7,743 nt of DNA from an uncultured Emergencia sp. (GTDB taxonomy: Bacteria; Bacillota; Clostridia; Peptostreptococcales; Anaerovoracaceae). Below, piece by piece: positions 1 through 6,056 of this stretch (position 1 is its first letter; each line of letters opens with the position of its first letter). The position numbers and the translations under genes are program-made. The notes under the pieces are model-generated. The model did not search any database, had not been told where the DNA came from, and saw nothing but the letters and a program-made list of their open reading frames with translations. The stretch lies in the NCBI GenBank assembly GCA_902476665.1, contig CABSEO010000085.1, positions 1 to 7,743 of the forward strand. The letters run 5' to 3'.

Positions 1-701
1 AGGAGACGGTGAAACTGCTGAACCGTCACAGCGGCATTACAGCTTGTGCCCGGGGGAAAGAAGTCAGGGTGAAGGCTGAAGGAAAAAGCACGCATGCCAT
101 GTCTCCGGAGAAAGGGAGCAACGCTGTGGGTATCATATTTGCTGCTCTGCACAGTCTTCCCTGTACATTGTCGATAGGCGATTTTGTTGAAATTTATTGT
201 CGTACCATCGGTATGACTTACCATGGAGAAAAGCTGGGGATAGATTTTGAGGACGAATTGACAGGAAAACTGACGTTTAATATCGGCGTTATACGATATA
301 ACGGGAAAGATGTGGAATTAGAGGCAAATCTGCGATATCCCGCTTCTATGAAAAAAGAAGAAATCTGGCAGGCGCTGCAGGATTCCTGCAGCGCGGCAGG
401 CTTTATCTGTACCGAAAAAGAATACCTGCCGCCTGTGGATATTAAGCCGGATTCACCGTTTGTTAAACGGCTGATGAATGTGTATCGGAAGATCAGCGGT
501 GATACGGAAAGCAGAGCTTTTACCATCGGTGGGGCCACCTATGCCAGAGCAATTCCAGAAGCGGTTGCTTTCGGGCCATTGTTTCCTTATGAGGAGGAAC
601 TGGCGCATGAAGCCAACGAATTTATATCTATCGAGAGTCTGGACAAAATGACTGCCATCTTTGCGGAAGGTCTTCGCAGTCTGCTGGAATTAAAGCCTTA
701 G
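1..701 (+). CDS. M20-family dipeptidase (PepV/Sapep type), 3' part only
   Basis: This is the C-terminal half of a metal-dependent dipeptidase of the M20 family, a cytoplasmic enzyme that cleaves dipeptides. The reading frame is open from the left edge, so the real start lies upstream; the GTG at 9 is not the start, because PepV-like enzymes are about 460 residues and only about 230 are here. Counting from position 9, the lid-domain segment KSTHAMSPEKGSNA is at residues 26-39, with its conserved His at 29. The catalytic-domain motif GGATYAR is at 174-180, and HEANEFISIESL at 200-211 carries the expected C-terminal metal-ligand His200. The first half, with the remaining zinc or manganese ligands, is outside the window. 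The gene converges on a LysR regulator with only 12 bp between stop codons, and its probable terminator lies inside that regulator gene. The family is secure; assignment to PepV or Sapep is by motif resemblance. Confidence 0.88.
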   Translation, partial: ETVKLLNRHSGITACARGKEVRVKAEGKSTHAMSPEKGSNAVGIIFAALHSLPCTLSIGDFVEIYCRTIGMTYHGEKLGIDFEDELTGKLTFNIGVIRYNGKDVELEANLRYPASMKKEEIWQALQDSCSAAGFICTEKEYLPPVDIKPDSPFVKRLMNVYRKISGDTESRAFTIGGATYARAIPEAVAFGPLFPYEEELAHEANEFISIESLDKMTAIFAEGLRSLLELKP

Positions 702-713
702 ATAACGAGATCT

Positions 714-1580
714 TTATCTGAATTTCAGATATTCCAGGAATCTTTTGACGGCCAGTGTGGCCGTTTTTTCATTGCGGAGGACCAGAGCGAGCTCTCGGTA
801 TGCCGGAGTGCTTAAAGGTTTAGCTACAATCCGGTAAGGACTCCGTTTTAAAATCAGACTGGGCAGTATACTGATACCCAGTCCGCTTTCAACCATGGAC
901 ATAATCGCATAGTCGTCGAAAGTGGAGCATCTGATATCGGGCTTAATGTGATGACGTCTGAATATTTCATCTGCATCAATACGTTTTCCGGTTTTTGCCA
1001 GAATGAAGGGGTAACGACAGAGTGCTTCAGGCGGAAAGCTTTCCGCCAAGGCCATGGGATGATTCTCTGGAAGGGTGACTACCAGTTCATCTCTGGCCAG
1101 ATGAATGGTTTCTAAAGAAGGGGAGACGGGCAAAGGGAGAAATCCACAGTCTGCTTTTCCTTCTAACACCCATTCTTCAATTTCCTCATAGTTTCCCATA
1201 AGAAGTTCATAATCTATATGGGGGTAATCCTGTTGAAACCTGGTGATGATGTTGGGCAGCCAGTGTGTTGCAATACTGGAAAAAGTCGCAATGCGGATTA
1301 GACCGGTCTGCATACCGGAAAGCTCATCTATCTGCATCTGCAGATTCTCAAATTCTCTGCATAGAGACTGAATGAAAGGCAGAAGAGCTTTCCCCTGGGA
1401 GGTAAGCCAGACACCACCGCGGCCGCGTTCAAGAAGAGTCAGATTCCATTCACGTTCCAGATCTCCAATCATTCTGCTGATTCCAGACTGAGAATAATTC
1501 AGAATTTCTGCTGCTTTTGTAAAACTTTCGTATTGGACAGTCTTTACAAAGGCCTGATATTTCTGTAGGTTAAATTCCAT
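714..1580 (-). CDS. LysR-family transcriptional regulator
   Basis: This 288-residue protein is the usual length for a LysR-type regulator. The winged helix-turn-helix is at residues 1-60 (FVKTVQYESFTKAAEILNY, then SQSGISRMIGDLE), a linker helix covers about 61-90, and a periplasmic-binding-protein-like effector domain begins at about 93 (LIRIATFSSIATHWLP). The late segment ESGLGISILPSLIL is typical of the second effector subdomain. The ATG at 1580 is preceded by AAGGAGA (1593-1587, read on the - strand) at a 6-nt spacing, a strong ribosome binding site. The gene is divergent from the gate-domain membrane protein and convergent with the dipeptidase. Since LysR regulators usually control a divergent neighbour, the membrane protein, and perhaps the dipeptidase, are its likely targets; the effector is unknown. 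The effector domain does not clearly match a named subfamily. Confidence 0.93.
   Translation of the reverse strand: MEFNLQKYQAFVKTVQYESFTKAAEILNYSQSGISRMIGDLEREWNLTLLERGRGGVWLTSQGKALLPFIQSLCREFENLQMQIDELSGMQTGLIRIATFSSIATHWLPNIITRFQQDYPHIDYELLMGNYEEIEEWVLEGKADCGFLPLPVSPSLETIHLARDELVVTLPENHPMALAESFPPEALCRYPFILAKTGKRIDADEIFRRHHIKPDIRCSTFDDYAIMSMVESGLGISILPSLILKRSPYRIVAKPLSTPAYRELALVLRNEKTATLAVKRFLEYLKFR
748..769 (+). terminator. Rho-independent terminator for the dipeptidase gene, inside the LysR coding sequence
   Basis: ACGGCCA (748-754), loop GTG (755-757) and TGGCCGT (758-764) form a perfect 7-bp stem with a 3-nt loop, followed directly by a T run (764-769). It lies 47 nt past the dipeptidase stop and has terminator polarity only on the + strand; on the - strand the hairpin is followed by CAAAAG, not a U tract. 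The same bases encode the segment TATLAVK near the LysR C-terminus. Confidence 0.7.
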
Positions 1581-1617
1581 GGCAGTTCTCCTTTTTATCT
1601 GGTTTTGTTATAAAAAA

Positions 1618-1655
1618 CATGATAAAGTTTCGCTTTTGTGCTTTATGCTTTCATG
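1618..1655. promoter_or_regulatory. Candidate LysR operator dyad in the divergent intergenic region
   Basis: The 132-bp region between the divergent genes has ATAAAG at 1622-1627 and its complement CTTTAT at 1641-1646, with flanking CATG at 1618-1621 and 1652-1655. The arms form an interrupted dyad in an AT-rich stretch, as LysR binding sites often do. It lies just before a possible -10 for the membrane protein gene (TACACT, 1657-1662) with a weak -35 (TTTGTG, 1635-1640, 16-bp spacer). That the LysR protein binds here is inference from position. Confidence 0.35.
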
Positions 1656-1712
1656 ATACACTAATGCCAGAAATAATGCAATGACAAAACAAAGAGAAAG
1701 AAGGAACGAATT

Positions 1713-2936
1713 ATGCAGGGAAGATTGTCTGTAAACAAGGAATTTCAAGGAAGATCTCCGCAGATTCAGATTGTGGAGAACCGGAAGCCAAGAGTAAAAA
1801 AGGCTTTCAGTCTGGAAACCCTGATTTTTATTGGGATTTTTGCTGTGATTTTTGGATTTCTGGGCAGTACCATGGGGATTGTGAATATGATGAATACACT
1901 GATGAATACCGCCTATGATCTTTTGATTAATACTGTTTTATACATTATGGCAATTGCTGTGCTTGCCGGCGCGGCAGCAGGCCTTCTGACGGAGTTTGGT
2001 GTGGTTGCAGCAATTAATAAGCTGCTTTCTCCTCTGATGAGACCTCTTTATGGACTGCCGGGCGCAAGTGTGGTAGGTGTTGTGACAACCTATCTGTCTG
2101 ACAATCCTGCTATTTTGTCTCTGGCGGAGGATGATAATTTCAGAAGATATTTCAAAAAGTATCAGCTGCCGGCACTGACTAATATTGGAACTGCATTTGG
2201 TATGGGGATGATTATCACTACCTTCATGATAGGTATTAAATCTCCAGGTGGCGAGAATTTTGTAACGGCTGCACTTATTGGTAATCTGGGAGCGGTAATT
2301 GGAAGCGTCATCAGTGCCAGACTGATGCTTCTTCATACTAAAAAACTTTATGGAGCTGTACAGAATGCTGATGTAAAGTCGGGCTGCGGGCAGATCTCTT
2401 TGGATGAAAGAATGATTCGGGAAGGAAGCCTGGGTGAACGGTTTATGGCAGCTATGCTGGAAGGCGGAAAAAACGGAGTTTCCATGGGGGTTGCCATCAT
2501 TCCGGGAGTCCTGATTATCTGCACCGTTGTGATGATGCTGACCGGAGGACCTTCTGCAGACGGAACATTTACAGGAGCTGCCTATGAAGGAATCGGATTT
2601 CTGCCCTGGCTGGCAGATAAGGTGGAATTTATTCTGGCGCCACTGTTCGGCTTTACTTCAGCAGAAGGTATTTCGGTGCCGATTACCGCACTGGGTGCAG
2701 CGGGAGCTGCCATTGGACTGGTTCCCAATCTGGTGGAGCAGGGTCTTGCCTCAGGAAATGATATTGCTGTTTTTACCTCCATGTGTATGTGCTGGAGCGG
2801 CTATCTGAGTACCCATGTGGCGATGATGGACTCTCTGGGATTCAGAGAACTGACCGGGAGAGCAATTCTGTGTCATACCATCGGCGGACTTTTTGCCGGT
2901 GTCAGCGCGCATTTACTTTATACATTACTTTGCTAA
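1713..2936 (+). CDS. CD0519/CD1768-type gate-domain membrane protein, putative transporter
   Basis: This 407-residue polytopic membrane protein resembles the clostridial CD0519/CD1768 family, whose members carry nucleoside-recognition-like gate segments; no substrate is established for it. A basic soluble N-terminus (residues 1-30) precedes hydrophobic segments at about 33-57, 70-100, 155-175, 184-207, 255-278, 304-340, 350-372 and 384-406. Conserved-looking polar loops include TTYLSDNPAI (125-134) within the membrane part and MCMCWSGYLSTH (357-368), plausible gate or substrate-path elements. A hydrophilic loop at 208-250 separates the two halves. The ATG at 1713 follows AAGGA (1701-1705) at a 7-nt spacing. 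The gene is divergent from LysR and ends in a strong terminator, so it is probably monocistronic. The dipeptidase beyond LysR hints at peptide or amino-acid transport, but that is only inference. Confidence 0.8.
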   Translation: MQGRLSVNKEFQGRSPQIQIVENRKPRVKKAFSLETLIFIGIFAVIFGFLGSTMGIVNMMNTLMNTAYDLLINTVLYIMAIAVLAGAAAGLLTEFGVVAAINKLLSPLMRPLYGLPGASVVGVVTTYLSDNPAILSLAEDDNFRRYFKKYQLPALTNIGTAFGMGMIITTFMIGIKSPGGENFVTAALIGNLGAVIGSVISARLMLLHTKKLYGAVQNADVKSGCGQISLDERMIREGSLGERFMAAMLEGGKNGVSMGVAIIPGVLIICTVVMMLTGGPSADGTFTGAAYEGIGFLPWLADKVEFILAPLFGFTSAEGISVPITALGAAGAAIGLVPNLVEQGLASGNDIAVFTSMCMCWSGYLSTHVAMMDSLGFRELTGRAILCHTIGGLFAGVSAHLLYTLLC

Positions 2937-2947
2937 ATATGCCTCCG

Positions 2948-2997
2948 GACTGTCAACGCAGTAGCTGCTTACTGCGATGGCAGTCTTTTTCTTTTCT
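2948..2997 (+). terminator. Strong Rho-independent terminator after the membrane protein gene
   Basis: Bases 2948-2963 pair with 2970-2985: GACTGTCA with TGGCAGTC (one G-T wobble), an A/A mismatch (2956/2977), then CGCAGTA with TACTGCG, closing a 6-nt loop (2964-2969). The tract TTTTTCTTTTCTTG follows. It starts 11 nt after the stop codon at 2936 and separates this gene from the ABC-F promoter. Confidence 0.93.
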
Positions 2998-3019
2998 TGT
3001 CATGTGAATAAATTACGCC

Positions 3020-3049
3020 TTGAAAGAAAGCGGAGAGTCCGTATATAAT
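3020..3049 (+). promoter_or_regulatory. Near-consensus sigma-A promoter of the ABC-F gene
   Basis: TTGAAA (3020-3025) and TATAAT (3044-3049) are separated by 18 bp. The -10 hexamer is perfect and the -35 differs from TTGACA by one base. Normal transcription start would fall at about 3055-3057, which coincides with the ATG of the ABC-F gene at 3056. The TTG of the -35 box is also in frame with that gene, but it is a poor start candidate because it belongs to the promoter. Confidence 0.8.
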
Positions 3050-3055
3050 AGAATT

Positions 3056-4297
3056 ATGATATTATTAAATGCAGAAAAAATTAAAAAAAGTTATACAGAA
3101 AAACCCCTTCTGGTCAGTGTTGATCTGTCTATTCAGGATACAGATAAAATTGGTCTTATCGGGGTAAATGGCAGTGGAAAATCCACTCTGCTGAAAATCA
3201 TTGCAGGGGTTGTGGACGAAGAAGGCGGTGTCATTACCAGATCAAGAGAATTGAGAACTGCCTATCTGGCGCAGAATCCCCCTTTTAATCCTGAGGGATC
3301 AGTTCTTGAGCAGGTAGTCAGCGACATGGAGAAAACTGGCGGTCATTATGAACTGTATCAGTGTCAGGCTATGCTGACAAAACTGGGGATTGCAGATTTT
3401 GAGCAGAAAATGGGAGAACTTTCAGGAGGACAGAGAAAACGAGTTGCAATGGCTGCAGTTCTAACGGCAGACAGCAATCTGTTGATTCTAGATGAACCGA
3501 CAAATCATATGGACAGTGATATGATTGTTTGGCTGGAAGAGTATCTGGATAATTATAAAGGTGCTGTTTTTATGATTACACATGACAGATATTTTCTGGA
3601 TCGGGTGACAAACCGGATTGTGGAAATAGATAGAGGCAGACTTTACAGCTATGAAGGAAATTATGACTATTATCTGCAGACAAGACTTGCCCGCAAGGAG
3701 ATGGAACTGGCAAGCGAGCGGAAGCGTCAGGCCATTTACCGAAAAGAGCTTGCATGGATCCGGAGGGGAGCTCAGGCAAGGACTACCAAGGCAAAAGGCA
3801 GGATTCAGAGATTTCAGCAGCTGGAAAGCAGCAAGATTGTAATTGATGACGGGCAGCTGGAGATTTCTGCCCTGTCCAGTCGTCTGGGAAAGAAAATCAT
3901 TGAAATCGAGAATCTTTCCAAAGCCTACGGTGACCGTAGACTGATAGAAAATTTCAGCTATATCCTTTTGCGAAATGACAGGGTAGGGATTGTAGGACCC
4001 AATGGATGCGGAAAGTCAACCCTGCTGAATCTGATCATGGGTACGGTGGCACCTGACAGCGGCACTGTGGAAAAGGGAGAAACGGTGAAAATCGGCTGTT
4101 TTTCTCAGGAAAATCAGGCACTGGATGAAGATGCCAGAATCATTCGGTACATCTCTGATATTGCAGCTACAGTCAGAACTGATGAGGGCACTTTTTCCGC
4201 TGCGCAGATGCTGGAAAGGTTCCTTTTTCCGCCTTATATGCATTCAGTAAAAATCGGCAATCTTTCAGGCGGTGAAAAAGGCGGCTGTATCTTCTGA
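3056..4297 (+). CDS. ABC-F ATPase, N-terminal part of a frameshifted gene
   Basis: ABC-F proteins are soluble ATPases with two cassettes that act on the ribosome in translation, and some protect it from antibiotics. Counting from the ATG at 3056, this part has Walker A GVNGSGKST (36-44), signature LSGGQ (122-126), Walker B LLILDEP (142-148) with catalytic Glu147, and switch His176 in ITHDRYFLD. The charged interdomain linker is at about 212-262, the second Walker A GPNGCGKST at 314-322, and the second signature LSGGE at 403-407. It then goes out of frame and ends at TGA 4295-4297. This start is chosen because MILLNAEKIKKSY matches how family members begin; the in-frame TTG at 3020 is inside the -35 box. 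There is no ribosome binding site at normal spacing: GGAGAG at 3032-3037 is 18 nt away. Alone this part lacks the second Walker B and would not be a normal ABC-F ATPase. Confidence 0.88.
   Translation: MILLNAEKIKKSYTEKPLLVSVDLSIQDTDKIGLIGVNGSGKSTLLKIIAGVVDEEGGVITRSRELRTAYLAQNPPFNPEGSVLEQVVSDMEKTGGHYELYQCQAMLTKLGIADFEQKMGELSGGQRKRVAMAAVLTADSNLLILDEPTNHMDSDMIVWLEEYLDNYKGAVFMITHDRYFLDRVTNRIVEIDRGRLYSYEGNYDYYLQTRLARKEMELASERKRQAIYRKELAWIRRGAQARTTKAKGRIQRFQQLESSKIVIDDGQLEISALSSRLGKKIIEIENLSKAYGDRRLIENFSYILLRNDRVGIVGPNGCGKSTLLNLIMGTVAPDSGTVEKGETVKIGCFSQENQALDEDARIIRYISDIAATVRTDEGTFSAAQMLERFLFPPYMHSVKIGNLSGGEKGGCIF
4275..4279 (+). other. Frameshift site in the ABC-F gene (A run, apparently one A short)
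   Basis: The frame reads GGT GAA AAA GGC GGC to a TGA. If the A run had six bases instead of five it would read GGT GAA AAA AGG CGG CTG TAT, giving LSGGEKRRLYLLSILMQ, which joins the two parts exactly as in intact ABC-F proteins. The restored protein would be 603 residues, a normal length. Confidence 0.88.
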
Positions 4298-4305
4298 GCA
4301 TTCTG

Positions 4306-4866
4306 ATGCAGGCACCCAACATACTGCTTCTGGACGAACCGACCAATGATCTGGATATAGAAACCCTGTCGGTTTTAGAGGATTATCTGGATAGTTTTAA
4401 TGGGGCAGTAATTGCTGTATCCCATGACAGGTATTTTTTGGACAGAGTCACAAGGAAAACCTTTGCTTTTACAGGAAACGGACAGATTAGAGAATATAAC
4501 GGAAGCTACAGTGATTATGCATCTCGTAGAGAAGAGGAACTAGCAGAAAAGAAAAAGGAAAAAAGATCTGCGGTCGGCGTAGAAAAGAAGAGTGGGACTC
4601 GAAGTGATACAAGCAGGAGAGAACAGAAACCGAAGTTTACGTTTAAAGAGCAGAAAGAATATGATACCATAGAATCTGATATTGAGATACTGGAAACCAG
4701 ACTGACGGAAATTGAAAATGAGATGATGAGAAACGCCACCGATTTTTCAAAACTGGCAGCGCTGAACCAGGAGAAGGAAGAAACAGAGATGCGGCTTTCT
4801 GCAAAGATGGAGCGGTGGGAATACCTGTCGGAACTGGCAGAGAAAATTGCGAACTACCAAAAATGA
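4306..4866 (+). CDS. ABC-F ATPase, C-terminal part of the frameshifted gene
   Basis: This frame continues the ABC-F protein interrupted upstream. The frame actually resumes at about 4279, and the ATG at 4306 is only the first internal Met (residue 418 of the restored protein), with no ribosome binding site before it. Counting from 4306, Walker B NILLLDEP is at 5-12 with the second catalytic Glu11, followed by TNDLD and the switch segment VSHDRYFLD with His40. A lysine-rich stretch at 80-110 leads to a predicted coiled coil at about 112-186 (heptad-like EYDTIESDIEILETRLTEIE), resembling the C-terminal extension of Uup-like members. The second cassette's Walker A and signature are in the upstream part, so this piece could not bind ATP normally alone. 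Both parts are otherwise intact, so the break is either recent, a sequence error or a recoding site. Confidence 0.85.
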   Translation: MQAPNILLLDEPTNDLDIETLSVLEDYLDSFNGAVIAVSHDRYFLDRVTRKTFAFTGNGQIREYNGSYSDYASRREEELAEKKKEKRSAVGVEKKSGTRSDTSRREQKPKFTFKEQKEYDTIESDIEILETRLTEIENEMMRNATDFSKLAALNQEKEETEMRLSAKMERWEYLSELAEKIANYQK

Positions 4867-4921
4867 AAACTCTGGGGCCATGGAGCCGTAACCTGCGAAG
4901 AAAGCTGAGAGTGTAGATTTA

Positions 4922-4930
4922 TGCTATAAT
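4922..4930 (+). promoter_or_regulatory. Extended -10 promoter before the P-loop kinase gene
   Basis: TGCTATAAT (4922-4930) is a perfect extended -10 (TGnTATAAT). No good -35 is seen 16-18 bp upstream, which an extended -10 can tolerate. Expected transcription start is about 4937, giving a leader of some 40 nt before the GTG at 4980. No terminator is visible between the ABC-F stop and this promoter. Confidence 0.6.
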
Positions 4931-4979
4931 ATAAATACTGTAAAATACATAAAAACAATTGGCAACACAGGTGAGAAAC

Positions 4980-5495
4980 GTGATTATACTGATAACAGGC
5001 GCATCACATACGGGAAAAACAGTTCTTGCGCAAAAACTGCTCGAAAAATATAAATATCCGTACTTGTCCATAGACCATTTGAAAATGGGACTGATCCGCA
5101 GTAAAAATACAACTCTGACTCCTGGCAGCCGTGACAGTGAACTTACCGGGTATTTATGGCCTATTGTGTGTGAAATAGTAAAGACAGCCATAGAAAATCA
5201 TCAGAATCTGATTGTGGAAGGATGCTATATCCCTTTTGACTGGCAGAAGAATTTTCAAAAAGCGTATCTTCAGCACATACGGTATTACTGTCTCGTAATG
5301 AGTGAGAATTATATAAAGTCACATTTTGCAGACATCAGGGCATATGCCAATGTTATCGAAAATCGTGTGGATGATTCGTATTGCACAATGGAAAGTGTAC
5401 TGGCAGACAACGCTTGCTTTCTGAAACTTGCACAAAGGTACAATGTTGATTATCTGCTCATTGACGGTAAATATGAAATCGATATTGATTTATGA
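4980..5495 (+). CDS. P-loop nucleotide kinase-like protein
   Basis: This 171-residue protein has a P-loop kinase fold. Counting from GTG 4980, Walker A GASHTGKT is at residues 7-14, LSIDHLKMGLI at 30-39 has the Asp-His typical of the region after strand 2 in small kinases, and NLIVEG at 76-81 is a hydrophobic Walker-B-like strand ending in Glu80. GCYIPFDW follows. Similar clostridial proteins are often labelled adenylate kinase or AAA family, but there is no recognisable lid or AMP-binding motif, so the substrate is unknown. The start is set by AGGTGAG (4969-4975) close before GTG 4980 and by the family-like beginning IILITGASHTGKT; an in-frame TTG at 4959 would add seven residues. The decayed DUF3795-like gene begins 17 nt after its stop, which suggests they were co-transcribed. 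A toxin or resistance role is possible for P-loop kinases but nothing here supports one. Confidence 0.82.
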   Translation: MIILITGASHTGKTVLAQKLLEKYKYPYLSIDHLKMGLIRSKNTTLTPGSRDSELTGYLWPIVCEIVKTAIENHQNLIVEGCYIPFDWQKNFQKAYLQHIRYYCLVMSENYIKSHFADIRAYANVIENRVDDSYCTMESVLADNACFLKLAQRYNVDYLLIDGKYEIDIDL

Positions 5496-5511
5496 CAGCA
5501 GATGCAAACTT

Positions 5512-5891
5512 GTGGAAGCGCTGATAAAACGAGAATTAGGAATTGCAGCATGCGCTCTTGCCCGCTGTGTTTGTTAGGAAAATGCAAGATGCAAAGGTTG
5601 TGGTTCAAATGGATGTCCTGGTAATAACAAATGCGAAAACAGAAAATGTTCTATTGAAAAAGGATTTTCGCACAGCTATATGTGTCAGGTGTAAAAAGGA
5701 TTGTCTGGCAGAATCAAAACCTATACTTTTATTATGTTTATTAAAAAATATAGTGAGGATAAACTGCTGGAATGTCTGGAACTTGATGAGAAAAAGGGGA
5801 GTATTTATCACAGAGAAGGTGTAAATTGAGATTATGAGGCTTTTGATGATGTTGAACAGCTGATGACTTTATATTAACAGCAAAGCGATAA
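5512..5891 (+). pseudogene. Decayed DUF3795-like cysteine-rich protein gene
   Basis: One frame from GTG 5512 reads as a cysteine-rich protein of the DUF3795 type: ELGIAACALARCVC, then ENARCKGCGSNGCPG, NNKCENRKCSIEKGFSH, then FIKKYSEDKLLECLE and YHREGVN. It is interrupted by TAG at 5575, TAA at 5692 and TGA at 5827. The TGA lies where a Gly codon (GGA) would be expected (GVN-stop-DYEAFDD), so it looks like a point mutation. Around 5687-5720 the +1 frame gives CKKDCLA, a better continuation of the Cys pattern, suggesting a pair of compensating indels. Near the 3' end one missing G after 5863 would restore an ending DFILTAKR at TAA 5889-5891. The function of DUF3795 proteins is unknown; the Cys pairs suggest metal binding. 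Family identity rests on remembered motif resemblance. Confidence 0.65.
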
Positions 5892-5893
5892 AA

Positions 5894-6022
5894 GTTAGCT
5901 CATATAAGGACGGACGCCATTTCTCAATAAGGATATATACATATGAAGAATATGAGAGTTTATAAGCGACCATAAAGGTGATGCAAGGGAAGGATTTCTG
6001 TGTGTCAGATAAAATACGGTAG
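5894..6022 (+). pseudogene. Unidentified decayed coding remnant
   Basis: Between the DUF3795-like remnant and the Nudix gene, the frame starting at 5894 reads VSSYKDGRHFSIRIYTYEEY then ESL, stops at TAA 5963-5965, and continues as ATIKVMQGKDFCVSDKIR to TAG 6020-6022. The composition looks protein-like and has no low-complexity bias, but there is no start codon with a ribosome binding site and I do not recognise the family. It may be part of a small gene, or the remains of an extension of the upstream gene. The alternative is chance reading in AT-rich DNA. Confidence 0.3.
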
Positions 6023-6056
6023 CTTATGCTGATTAGTGAAAGGACAGAAGTATCAG

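Noticed and set aside
701..719. AGATAA/TTATCT dyad between the convergent stop codons as a bidirectional terminator
   Set aside because: The stem is only 6 bp, AT-rich, with no T tract; the hairpin at 748-769 is far better.
1938..2336. 132-residue reverse open frame inside the membrane protein gene
   Set aside because: It is a shadow of a strongly supported gene, with no ribosome binding site and no recognisable domain.
3020..3055. Upstream TTG start adding 12 residues to the ABC-F protein
   Set aside because: The TTG is the first part of the -35 box and the codons span the whole promoter; family members begin at the ATG at 3056.
5543..5824. 93-residue open frame in the DUF3795-like region
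   Set aside because: It is mostly the wrong frame of the decayed gene; only a short middle segment (CKKDCLA) looks genuine, and there is no ribosome binding site.
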